A DNA stretch of 64,000 nt from positions 806,001 through 870,000 of the forward strand of contig JABYQU010000004.1 of NCBI GenBank assembly GCA_022264855.1. Reading direction: 5' to 3'. A program made the position numbers and the translations under genes. Below the pieces are notes generated by a model. That model saw only the letters and a list, made by a program, of their open reading frames with translations. It made no database searches and had not been told where the DNA came from. Each line of letters opens with the position of its first letter. The stretch's first letter is position 1. The stretch comes from Lenzites betulinus (taxonomy: Eukaryota; Basidiomycota; Agaricomycetes; Polyporales; Polyporaceae). Shown here piece after piece: positions 21,022-30,780 of this stretch.

Positions 21022-22706
21022 TGACGAAGGTCGGGGTTGGCCGGCTGCCTGGGTGCGTCAAGGAATTCGTCCAGTCGGGCTTGCGTGGGGCGGTGGTCGC
21101 GGTCGGCCTTGTCGAAACGGTGCCGCACCTGCGACCAGACCGTGGGCGGCGGCGGCGCTCTTGCCAGCTCCTCCTCGTCCGAGACCCATGTGTCGGGCGC
21201 GTTGGTCACGAAGAAGCGGAAGCCGCTGTCGGCCTTCCGGTTTACCTGTGCGCTCACCCGCGTGCGCAGCGCCGGGCAGGCCCTGTCCCACGCCGCATGG
21301 CCATCCTCCTCGCAATTCGCGCAGCGGTACTTGTACGGGTCCGCCGCCACTTGGCATTGTGACGTTGGGTGGCCGGCGGCGCAGTTGGCGCAGACGTCGT
21401 GCGGCGCCTTGCAGTCCCGGGCGAAGTGGCCCCCGTACGCTTGACAACGGGCGCACCTCTTCGGTTCATCTATATCCCTTCGTACCAGAATGCGGCGTCC
21501 TGCAATAAATAGCCCTTTCAGCGCAATGTTCGCCTGTTCAATGCCCGTTACCGTGAGCATTAGGTGTGCCGTTCGCTGTCCCGGAAACCGCCGCTCCATG
21601 GGCTTGATCCACTCCACGCGGCCCAGCGCCCCCGTCTTGAGCGTGTGGGCGGCCTCGACCGCTCGTAGAGCCGCCGCGTCGCGCGGGTCGAACGAGACGG
21701 GGACGCGCTCGGCGACCAGCCTGTACGTGCGTTCGACCACCTGCGCCGCCATCCCCATCTTGCGTGCGAACGGCTTGGCGACCGTGGGCTTGAGGAGCCA
21801 TCGCGCAGCTTCGATACTTGACATCGTGAAGACCGTGTCCCCGTGAGGGAGGATCTTGGCCGACTCCACCGTACCTCCCTCGGGCGCCGTGAGCCCCGCC
21901 CTGTCCATCTCATCCAGCACTCCCCGGGCGCGGTCCTTCAGTGCGCCCTCCCCGAGGGGCTCACCGCTCTCCGAGCTGAGGGTCGCCCCTCGGACCAGCA
22001 CTTGACGCTGCAGGAGGTCGGCGAGCGTGGCCGCTCGGCGCACGCGCACCGGCGCTGTCTCGATGGTCAGCGTGGAGGCGGTAGGTGCGGGCTCACCCGG
22101 GCGCGCGATGAACTGCGCGGACTCCTGTATCCCTTCGCGTGCCGCGGCGAGCGCCGCCTCAGCCCCCTTCACCCGTTCGCACGCCTCGCGCAGGCTGGCT
22201 GATCCCCCTTCCATCTCCAGCTTCATCTTGCCGATCATTTCCGAGAACTCGTCGAGCCGGTCTTCGACATGGGACGTGTGGTGGTCGAGCCGGAGGCGCA
22301 GCTGCCCTTCCGCGCGCTCGACGACGGCGTCGCTGACCGCTGTCTGGGCGTCGTGGGCGAGGACTCCTTTGGCGAGGTGCGCGAAAGCGAGGATGCCACG
22401 CTTGGCGAGATCTCCAGTCGTCGAGAAGGCGAGATGCAGCAGACCCGAGATCAGAGATTCGCCCGTAAAGGCGTTGTCGCCTCCCGGGATCAGTTCATGA
22501 CCGAGTAAGAACTCCATGGCTGCGCCTAGGTTCGGTACGAGCTTTTCGGCTTCCATCCAAGCTTCTTGTGAGGTGAGTAAGGTCTTTTTTGCCGTTTTTC
22601 TGGTCGGTTTGGCTGGTGCGCTGTCGTGGGCGCCTATTCTCGCAGGCGGCGTCGGCGGCGTGCTGGCCGGCCTTGTTGGCGGCGGACGAGGTCGACCACC
22701 CATCAT
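21018..22706 (-). CDS. LINE ORF1: Gag-like RNA-binding protein with zinc knuckles
   Basis: 562 aa starting MMGGRPRPPPTRPAST. The N-terminus is Pro-rich and basic (PAKPTRKTAKKTLLTSQEAW), then come helices with coiled-coil potential (HTSHVEDRLDEFSEMIGKMK). The middle part (about 290-400) fits the RNA-binding fold seen in ORF1/Gag proteins of Tad-like LINEs (ARWLLKPTVAKPFARKMGMA, YRLVAERVPVSFDP). Three cysteine knuckles follow: CARCQAYGGHFARDC, CANCAAGHPTSQC and CANCEEDGHAAWDRAC. The frame is open from end to end. The second Met (one codon later) is equally possible as start. The stop TGA shares two bases with the ORF2 ATG. Confidence 0.93.
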   Translation of the reverse strand: MMGGRPRPPPTRPASTPPTPPARIGAHDSAPAKPTRKTAKKTLLTSQEAWMEAEKLVPNLGAAMEFLLGHELIPGGDNAFTGESLISGLLHLAFSTTGDLAKRGILAFAHLAKGVLAHDAQTAVSDAVVERAEGQLRLRLDHHTSHVEDRLDEFSEMIGKMKLEMEGGSASLREACERVKGAEAALAAAREGIQESAQFIARPGEPAPTASTLTIETAPVRVRRAATLADLLQRQVLVRGATLSSESGEPLGEGALKDRARGVLDEMDRAGLTAPEGGTVESAKILPHGDTVFTMSSIEAARWLLKPTVAKPFARKMGMAAQVVERTYRLVAERVPVSFDPRDAAALRAVEAAHTLKTGALGRVEWIKPMERRFPGQRTAHLMLTVTGIEQANIALKGLFIAGRRILVRRDIDEPKRCARCQAYGGHFARDCKAPHDVCANCAAGHPTSQCQVAADPYKYRCANCEEDGHAAWDRACPALRTRVSAQVNRKADSGFRFFVTNAPDTWVSDEEELARAPPPPTVWSQVRHRFDKADRDHRPTQARLDEFLDAPRQPANPDLRQ

Positions 22707-22746
22707 GCTGGCTGAGATATGACCGTATCCGCAGGTGTACTAAAGA

Positions 22747-23642
22747 CTAGCCCCAGAGTGCTAAAGAGCCGCACGGAACGATCCTCCCCCTATGAGGATG
22801 TAGCGTGGGAATAAAGCAGCAGGTGGTGGTGCCCATGAGGTCGACGGCCATAAACATGACGGAGATGCCGATAACCTCCTTGTACTTGTATATCTCGTAA
22901 TATTGTGGTCTGCCTTATCATGTTAGCTATGGTCAGTCAGCTGATGCACATGCGAAGACGTACAGAAGGGCTCCTGATATAAGGATGGCACTGAATATGC
23001 CAAAGAATTCAATGGGTGCCATGTTACCAGCCCTATACGAAGGCTGAAGTGGGATTAGCAACTGCGACGCTGAATAAAGTATCGACTTACGAAGATAGCG
23101 TAAATCATGCCAGCTTCGAAGCCGGCGAATATCGTCACGGCTGCGATGTACATGGCAATCGCTGTGGCTTTTGATCGTTTATGACTATAGTACTGGCACT
23201 ACGACGATGCAAGTCGATCAGCTTGCGATTCAAACGCAAAAAATATAGCATGCAATGCCGTACATACCTGCGCCCACGACACAAAGGACAGCACTGCGAA
23301 GAGCTGCGGTTGTAGTATCAACGGTATGTTCAGGTTTTGCACAACCGCGTACGTTCCCAGAAACGCCCCAGCGATTCCCCACGTTAGGCTATAGTATATT
23401 GGTCAGCGTGTAAATCCAGCAGCACGCCCGGAATACCGTACACGAGATATTCGGACAGTCCCTCGGTGGACTTCATACGATAGCTGTACCATATTTGAGG
23501 AAGAAGTTGTATGGTCCAGCAAACGGTACCTGACGAGGGCGTGGCGGAACGGTAAGTATCCTGCGTTATAACAGACGGTGCTCAAAATCAAAACCCCACC
23601 GATCGTGCCGAGCACATTTTCTGCTACATGGTTGGCGGGCAT
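22747..23642 (-). pseudogene. PQ-loop repeat membrane transporter, 3' end missing
   Basis: Multi-pass membrane protein of the PQ-loop family (lysosomal/vacuolar cystine or cationic amino-acid carriers and relatives). Spliced reading: MPANHVAENVLGTIG, then TVCWTIQLLPQIWYSYRMKS (first PQ box), TEGLSEYLV, LTWGIAGAFLGTYAVVQNLN, IPLILQPQLFAVLSFVSWAQ (second PQ box), CQYYSHKRSKATA, TIFAGFEAGMIYAIF, IEFFGIFSAILISGALL, RPQYYEIYKYKEVIGISVMF and MAVDLMG. Six short exons, all in phase. After DLMG the expected last helices are replaced by an unrelated Cys/Pro/Arg-rich run that stops at 22747, next to the LINE 5' end. The last exon seems lost, so I treat it as a truncated gene, although a diverged 3' exon cannot be excluded. 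Confidence 0.75.
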
Positions 23643-24704
23643 CGCCGACTCGGGAGGATTCGACGGTCCTTAAAGGCAACGGTGGGCTGAAGGATGAGAA
23701 ACCTGCATATGCATGTCTTGTATGAGCGGGAAACTTCCAAGCTCCGCCAACCCAGAGAAAAGCCGAGTTTGTCAATTGACTCATAATGTCGTACGGTCGA
23801 TGGCGAACGTGAGCCGGTCTCGGCATTGGCTCTTGCGGCCGTGGAGAGTAGTGTTCAGCCGGATGCCCGAGGTAATAAACGCTCAAGTAACAAGCGCCCA
23901 TCGGCCACGCGCTCCGATGATTCCTATTAGCCCACCGCTCCGTAACTTTAACTGCCAGAAATTTCAGCGTTCAAACCTCTCATCAGAAGCACCTATTGTA
24001 GAACCAGAATGACTGCAGTGGATAAGGCATGAAAGCTGCGGACGGAAGAAGCTTACACCTCAGCTCGCATCGTACGTACGGTATGACTCATGGAAACTGC
24101 AGCAGGCTATGTGACGTAGCTGAAAGGGTGCCGGTGCCAGTGATCTCTTGACCATTCTGTAGGCCGTGTTACAGGGCCATGTCCATTCGCATGGAATGTC
24201 ATATGAGCCTCGTCTGATCAGAATCTGCGCGTGAACACACTGCTCGGCGGTCGTCCACAAGACTCCTAGCGCGCGTGGCGTGGCCTGGCCAGGCGGTGTA
24301 TTGGACACGCGTATAATTTCACGATACCGAGCATATAGCGTCTCCTCCTGGCGGTGACGTTAGGAAGGAATGCTTTGCGCGCCCCGACATACGCTTCTGT
24401 CATCGAAACCCTGTCAGCCTGCAGAACTTTCGCTGCCGGCGGCGTATTGTGACATGGCTCAAATTGCGTCGTACCATGCGTAGATTACGACCCACACGAC
24501 TGCGGGCGTCAGCCAAGTGTCGAGGACATCCCCTGCGGCCTGTGCGTATCGATCGGAATTATGGTCCGATGAACACAAGGAACACGCATTGTATGAGTCT
24601 CGAAGCCGAGGGCTTGCAATTGATGTCCGGGTCTCAAAGCGGTTGGCCAAGTATCACGGTGTGAGGTATGGAGCAGTGAAGCGCAGGCCCGTACGTGAGT
24701 GTTG
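23643..24704. other. Intergenic, no supported gene
   Basis: Upstream flank of the PQ-loop gene, then about 600 bp with no coherent frame. Short frames on both strands lack codon bias and recognisable motifs. Confidence 0.4.
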
Positions 24705-24854
24705 TCAAGTTGAGATACCGCCCGAGGCCTCTTGGAGGGCGATTCCGAGTCCGATCGCGGATTCGACGAGGAGGATGTCCCGGGTCCGGCTCCTACCAAG
24801 GAATTCGAAGGTGCCCGAGTGAGTAGCAGCGCCCGTGGTGTCCGTGAGGGTCAT
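24705..24854 (-). CDS. Possible 49-aa small protein or first exon, unknown
   Basis: A short minus-strand frame starting MTLTDTTGAATHSGTFEFLG and ending in ..ALQEASGGIST, with a hydrophobic helix-like piece (DILLVESAIGLGIALQEA). Its third codon positions are almost all G or C, while its neighbours are mixed, which is why I list it. It may be a complete small protein or the first exon of a longer gene whose next exon I could not place. No family recognised. Confidence 0.3.
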   Translation of the reverse strand: MTLTDTTGAATHSGTFEFLGRSRTRDILLVESAIGLGIALQEASGGIST

Positions 24855-25120
24855 TGGCGAGAAGGAGGTTCTACAGACGGTGGTTCTGATATGTTTAAAC
24901 CCTTGTAATTATTCGTCGATCAAAATGGGGCCATGTTTCTTGCAGATGCACTTGACTGTGGCTAGTGGTGGTTGTTCGTCAAAGAAGCACGAAATGTATG
25001 AGTTTCTAGGACACTAGCTGGATTAGTGCGGAGCCGGCGATTTCTTCGGAATATACGGCCATCTGCAACAGAGGTGTGGCGTACCAGTGACTGACCCTCC
25101 TTCTAAGCCTCGGGGAGTGG

Positions 25121-25191
25121 TTGTTTGAGAATGAAGCTGATGTACTAGGCAGGTTGTACAACCTGCCTACATCAGCTTCATTCTCAAACAA
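25121..25191. repeat. Near-perfect 71-bp palindrome
   Basis: Two inverted arms of about 34-35 bp meet with no spacer at ggttgtacaacc (centre about 25157). The only asymmetry is three extra bases (cta) in the left arm near 25145. It lies 17 bp upstream of the ATG of the 390-aa gene. The arms do not match the ends of either retrotransposon here. Confidence 0.9.
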
Positions 25192-25207
25192 AATCAAGAA
25201 ATACGAG

Positions 25208-26552
25208 ATGAGAAACCGCAAGATCCACGCTCCAAAGCGGCTCCAGCGCTGCATGCGCAGCTCGGACAGGGTAGAATCGATCCGTCTTCGATATCGCTCT
25301 TCGGTTGACACTCTACAGGTAGAGCATTTCTACACCAGTTGGGATGCACGATACGTGGCCGCCATGGCAGAGGCGAGAGCACATGCCGCCACCGTCCAAG
25401 TGAGGAACATCGTTGGCTCATCTGCATCACAGAATCATTACTGACTTGGACGGTAGCCTGGCACCATCGAACGCCGCCGCACACACGCGATGCCCGGGCC
25501 ACCGCGACATATTGTAACTACCAAGAGACCAGCACGAACTCACATCCTTCCAAGATACAGTCAGGTCACTGCAGAGGAGAGCAACGTGAGTCCACCGCCA
25601 TGGTTCTACAGCCTACAGAAAAGCTCACATTCTATTCCAGAGGCGCCGCCACAGAGCGGCCTCCACGAACTGGATCGAGCAGATCCACCACGACGACCAA
25701 GTGCCACCATACAATGCAACCCCCCACCTGGTGCAGCAGCCGCCTGGTCTTCCATTGTCTTCTCAGTCATTACCGCCCGTCTCTCAGGAGCCCCAGCCAG
25801 TGTATAATGACCAAATCTGGTATGCCTCAGACGCGAGCTGGACTAGGGATCCCACTGCCACAGCCACACCCTCCTTCGAGCGGTGGCCCACTGACAATCT
25901 ACCAAGTCATACTCACAATCAGGCTTGGGAGACGTCGAGTGCGCAGTCAGCGCACAAGCAGATCAAATCACCAGACATGATCGGAGAGACACTGTGACAC
26001 TCGGCATCACTCGTCAATGGCTGTAATTTGGCTTGCCTGTGCGACAACCACAGACGCGAGCGAGCCAACTACGAGCCTCCCTCTGACGCTCAGCTATCAG
26101 TCGCAACACCACGAACGCGGGCCAACCACACGGGCGAATTCCGGGGCGATCCGAGGCCCTGCGACGAATATCCGCCTCCTGCACCACGCGACTCCGAGTC
26201 CATGCAAGAGGAGGCACAGTGGTCACCCCAGCAAGGCTCTCCCGGTATCAAAAGCACATACCACTGGCTCGAAGCACGAGCCATGGCTATGGCCGGTATC
26301 TATCCCGAGCACAAGACTCCCGAGATATGCGCTCCAGGGAACATGATGGTGAGCGGTGAGTCCGGATGGATCGCAGCTGCGACGCGGCCTTCTCCACCAG
26401 ATGTCGCCGGCGCACATGGACTCGATCCCGCCAATTGGGACGTTGAGCAGATTGTCGCCCGCTATCTGGGTACCGATTGGGTCGATGCTGTCCGCGTCCT
26501 GCCCACGATGACCGATGGCGGCTTTGCGTATGCTTGGCCGTCGTACTTGTAA
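25208..26552 (+). CDS. Hypothetical 390-aa protein, Pro/Ser/Gln-rich
   Basis: Four exons join in phase (25208-25399, 25457-25585, 25641-25993, 26054-26552), which supports a real gene. The N-terminus is basic and possibly helical (MRNRKIHAPKRLQRCMRSSD, VESIRLRYRSSVDTLQVEHF, TSWDARYVAAMAEARAHAAT). The middle is low complexity (NWIEQIHHDDQVPPYN, VQQPPGLPLSSQSLPPVSQE). The C-terminus looks more ordered (YHWLEARAMAMAGIYPEHK, DPANWDVEQIVARYLGTDWV) and ends FAYAWPSYL. No catalytic motif or known domain recognised; a nuclear or regulatory protein is possible from composition only. A further 5' exon beyond the palindrome cannot be ruled out. Confidence 0.6.
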
Positions 26553-27289
26553 CTTCTAGCCTACAGTCAGTCGGACGTGGTTTTCAGTTGTCATCGTACT
26601 GCGCTCTAGCCTTTTGTAAACTTGTACACTACGTAGATTTAGATTCGATAGTGCTTTGTGGATTTCTCGTCCCGATGGACAGTCGAGTGAGTGAGTGAAG
26701 AGGAGAACAAGTTTGTTTGTATGCGACGGGGACTGATCGAGTACTGATAGTACTGATCAATTTGAATATGCGACCGTAATTGCAATCTTATCGTATCATC
26801 GTTCGGCGCTTATATATATATTATAGGTGGCCAGACTAGTCTTAACTTTACCGTGGTAGAGGCTGTCAACTCGCGATTTCTTTGTTGAGCGAGGCTAAGG
26901 CTTTGCTCCACCATGCTATTCAGCACGAGAGGGAGCCCCGGGAAATAGTGTCGCTTTGAACATTTCGACTTTTCCTGAACTTTGGTGAGTCGTCCGTGAA
27001 CTAGGTAGTAGTGACTGGTGCGTCCTCAGTGCTCACGGCACCTTCGTACCCCAACATCATTGCAATCCTTCTATGAATCATGTATCATGCTATCAAATGC
27101 ATAATGAAGCTCCACAATTGTCTTTCAGCCTCAAGCTTACTGCGGCGATCGTCAAGGATCAATTGACCCCAGCTTCTCGGAGACATCGCTCGTCCTCGGA
27201 GGAAGCCCCGTGACTCGTGGTTATTCCGGTGAGTTATGAAGCGAGAACAGGTTGTAAAACATCTACTACTACATAGATGCACGTTCTAA
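26553..27289. other. Intergenic, AT-richer, no gene seen
   Basis: The 3' flank of the hypothetical gene and the 3' flank of the aldehyde dehydrogenase gene. Contains a short tatatatata run near 26812. No coding signal. Confidence 0.45.
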
Positions 27290-29126
27290 TCACATCTTAG
27301 CGGTGATAGGGTACGGTGGCTCTTGCTCCGGGTGCAAGACGATCATCTGCAACTGCGTCCAGTCGTCGACCATAAATAAGCCGTATCCAGTGCTGCCGCT
27401 GTCGATCGAACAAACATCCATCAGCCACAGTGTATGTCACGTTAGCATGTACGCACCCGAAGCCGCCGTTCTCCCTCGCTGTCTCCACGTGTACGGTAGG
27501 ACCGTTGATGTTACTCGTACCTGAGCTAGTCAGCCAACGGTCTACTAAACATACGGGGAACCACTAACTAGCGTGGATTTTAGCAGATACGTCGAAGGCT
27601 TTGTGAACGTCCTTCGTCCACACCGCAGCAACCAATGAGTAGTCCGACGCATTCGCCATGTCGACGGCTTCATCTATTGTGTCGACCACAGCCACCACGA
27701 GGACTAGAACCGGCGGTCAGTCCTTTACTGAATGTTGTCACCGTAATGACATACCCGGTGCGAAAGTCTCGCGGTCCCAGATTCGCATGCCAGGCTTCAC
27801 GTCCACAAGCAAGTGTGGCTGCAAGATCGCCCCTTGTCTACTTTGCTCTCCTACGAGGACCCTCGCGCCCTGCTTGACCGCGTCCTTAACCATTCCGAGC
27901 GCATTCTCCGCGGATCCCTGGTTGAATACCGCCCCAATATTCGTTCCATCGACGTGCGGTCGACCTGCCTTAACGCGCTTGAAGAGGTCGGTGAGATGTC
28001 CAAGAAGCGTGTCAGCTACTCCACGCTGAACGATGACGCGCTCCGTTGACATGCAGATTTGACCAGAGTTCAGCAACGCCGAGGACACAATCGCACGCGC
28101 TGCTCGGGGAAGGTCTGCGTCGTTCAATACCTGTGGTATATTTAGTATACCAATCGTCCACTATCGCAGAATCTGAACTCACAACTACAGGAGCCTTGCC
28201 CCCGAGCTCGAGAACACAGGGTTTGAGATGCTGGGCCGCCTCCTTGGCGATGAGCTTACCGACAACATCACTGCCGGTAAACTTCAAAATGTTAGCTCAA
28301 GTATGGAGGTACGCGGTATAATATCTCAACTCACGTTCACTTTGCGAATGAAGGGACTGGCGATGAACTCACTAATGCGCGCAGGGGCATCCTTCGGGGT
28401 TGTGCTGATACAGCTCAAAACGCCTTTCGGGAGGCCCGCCTACGCATACAAGTAAATGTCAAACATCGCTATGACATCACAGATGACTACTCACTTCTGC
28501 GAACGCTTCAACGAGAATAGCTTGAACTCGAGGGCTGACTTCCGACGTCTTCAGGATGACGGTGTTCCCGCACACAATGGGAAGGGCGACCGCCCTAACT
28601 GTGAGGATAACCGGTGCGTTCCACGGCACTATGCTCAAGCTGTCTCCGAATAAGTGATGCTAATTCCCATTGATTCTCGCAGCTGCACTCACATCGCGCC
28701 AATGCCTCGCCTTTGTATGAAAGTCTGACCTCCCGGGATAATAGACGGCCCGGTCTCACCGCGCAAGAGCATCGTCGCCCCCGCCATGTCGCGCATCTGG
28801 TCAATGGCCCAGTCGTAGTTGACCCAAAGCCAGTCATCCGTCCCCGCCGTCTCATCCCTCAGCCCCGCTATAATCTGCTCTTTCTTCGACGCGAGGATGT
28901 CCGACGCCTTGATCAGAATGTCCCGCCGCACGGAGAGCGGAGTGCGTTCCCAGGTCTTGAACGCCTCGGCAGCAGCTGTCACGGCGGCGGCGCAGTCTTC
29001 CGCCGTGGCAGCGGCAGCGGTCCCTACGACATTCCCAGTGGCCGGGTTCCGCACGTCGAACGTGGCACCGTCGCTAGCTGGACGCCATTCGCCGTTGATG
29101 TAGAGGGGTGTAAACGGAGTAGACAT
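27290..29126 (-). CDS. Aldehyde dehydrogenase, aromatic-aldehyde type
   Basis: NAD(P)-dependent oxidation of an aldehyde to its acid. Starts MSTPFTPLYINGEWRPASDG. Further exons: NPATGNVVGTAAAA, FIASPFIRKVNFTGSDVVGK, PCVLELGGKAPVVV (general-base Glu in LELGGK), LLNSGQICMSTERVIV (nucleophile Cys), GRPHVDGTNIGAVF, MRIWDRETFAPGM and INGPTVHVETARENGGFG. The last intron restores GSTGYGLFMVDDWTQLQMIV, and the protein ends YPITAKM. About 480 aa in seven or so exons, normal for the family. The GQICMSTERV stretch is typical of salicylaldehyde/vanillin dehydrogenase-like enzymes, so an aromatic aldehyde is a reasonable substrate guess. No signal peptide; probably cytosolic. Confidence 0.92.
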
Positions 29127-30780
29127 GGTGAGTAGTGTGATGCCCCAACCCCGTCCCCTCAACGCCTCTTTATACCCCCGCTCCGGGCGCGGGACTCAGT
29201 TTAGAAACTGAATCAATGTATGTGACCCCGTGGAATCCACTGGGTCCTCCGAAGTTCACGCTAGCGAAGGCGTCTCCAGGGCTTCACCTGTCCTCTGTGA
29301 AAGTCAATACCGTTTTCTGCAATCGTACGCGGCTTCTATAATGGGACTCTCGCAAACAGATCTTTAATTAACACGCACGAGGTCGCCGTATCAAAATGGA
29401 CCCGCACTTCATACTAACAGGCATCATCGGTGGTATATAGTCTATCAGCCTATCACGAGTGCCTGGGTAAACGCTCACGACCACGCTCAGCCTGTCACAC
29501 GGGACTCGGTGCAGGAAGCTTCTCAATATCCAGAAGGACTCAAAGACGCTCCCTGACACGCGTTTGGAAACTGCGCTCACACCCAACGTCGCAGGGGATA
29601 ATCTACAGGTAACTCGCTCTGTCATTCTCGGACTGCGGACGTTCTTGTTCGGAGATTGCTGGAGCTGATCACGATATACAGAACAGTCACTAGCTTGCTC
29701 ATCGTTTGCCCACAGAGGACGTGCTATGCCAGCCTCAGAAATACGGCGTTCATATGCTATGTTGTCTGGAACTGGCTGGACACGATAAAACGTAGTGTCA
29801 ACAGCTCGAATATGTCCGCCGGTCTCTGACCGGCGACTGTGAAGTCCGGAAAAGGCGTGGGTCACCTTCCATCTAAGGGTCAGTCGCGATGTTGCCGGGG
29901 AGAACAAGGCCTACATTACTCATATACGCTACTGCCCTCAATCATCATATTCAATTTGCGGTCGTTGGTATGAGCACATCAGGTATTGTCAGCCTACAAG
30001 GAGAACACACAATCAACGTGTCTGCCCGGGGCAAATATTCACAGCTATGGTCTGTCTTAGCCCTCGCATGACTGTGCTCATCGATGCTTCCCGCATCCAC
30101 TATATGTCTAGTGCGATATAATACAAGGTCAAGGCACCTCCGCCGAGTCCTCTTCTCGGGGTCTGTCTCTCGCCCTCGATAATGTAGACTTGTGTAACCC
30201 GGGGCGCTGGAGTCGGCAGCGGGGTGTGTGCTAAGCTCGATGCTATCGAAGGAATAGTGTGTCGGAGGCGATACACTCCCTTTGAGAGGCTCATGTATAG
30301 GTTATGGCACTTGACGCTTCATCAATACCAGGAGGCTTCGTCCCGCAGCATGTCACCTTGAGAACCATTGATGACAGTCGCGCCTATATAGTAATACACA
30401 CGCGTACAGTTTTGACGCGACTTGAGCTCAGCAGTAATGTCAATTCTGTGGATACAATCGTGAAAGGCGGGAGTACTGCGATTCTGCGCTAGTGTGCCAA
30501 CGTCTAATTTCTTCTATGTAAGTCCTATCAAAACGAAGAGTCCATAAGCCCCAGTGACCAGTCCCTTCCTGCACTTCATGCTGCATGTCGCCGAGTCGAC
30601 AACGGTGCGACAACGCGTCTTGGTGTAAATTGATCATGTGACCGCGAACAAGAATATGGGCGCTCGATATCCCTCGACCTAAGCGCTCAGGATGCATAAC
30701 GGGTTTGCCATCGACCAAGTACTGTCACCCATATCCAAAGCAAGGCTCGCTGAGTATTACGCCATATTTATAGGCACCAA
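29127..30780. other. Intergenic, no supported gene
   Basis: A 179-codon minus-strand frame (29368-29907) has no codon bias, no domain and no exon partners. The remainder is mixed AT/GC sequence. The last part is the promoter side of the acetyltransferase gene. Confidence 0.4.

Larger units (their letters stand above)
16532..22730 (-). mobile_element. LINE (non-LTR) retrotransposon, Tad1/I-like, both ORFs open
   Basis: On the minus strand: ORF1 (22706-21018), ORF2 (21021-17062), a long 3' UTR, an AATAAA signal at 16555-16550 and a short A-rich end (16540-16532). A zinc-knuckle ORF1 plus an ORF2 with endonuclease, RT and RNase H is the architecture of the fungal Tad1/I groups. The 5' limit is not defined (between 22707 and about 22830), and no target duplication was found by eye. 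The 3' limit is inferred from the polyadenylation signal and A-run. It sits between a kinase missing its 5' part and a PQ-loop gene missing its 3' part. Confidence 0.85.

Noticed and set aside
22747..23642. Kinase N-lobe placed upstream of the LINE
   Set aside because: Translation of this interval gives PQ-loop transporter exons, not a glycine loop or VAIK motif.
29368..29907. 179-codon minus-strand frame between aldehyde dehydrogenase and acetyltransferase genes
   Set aside because: No codon bias, no recognisable domain, no splice partners.
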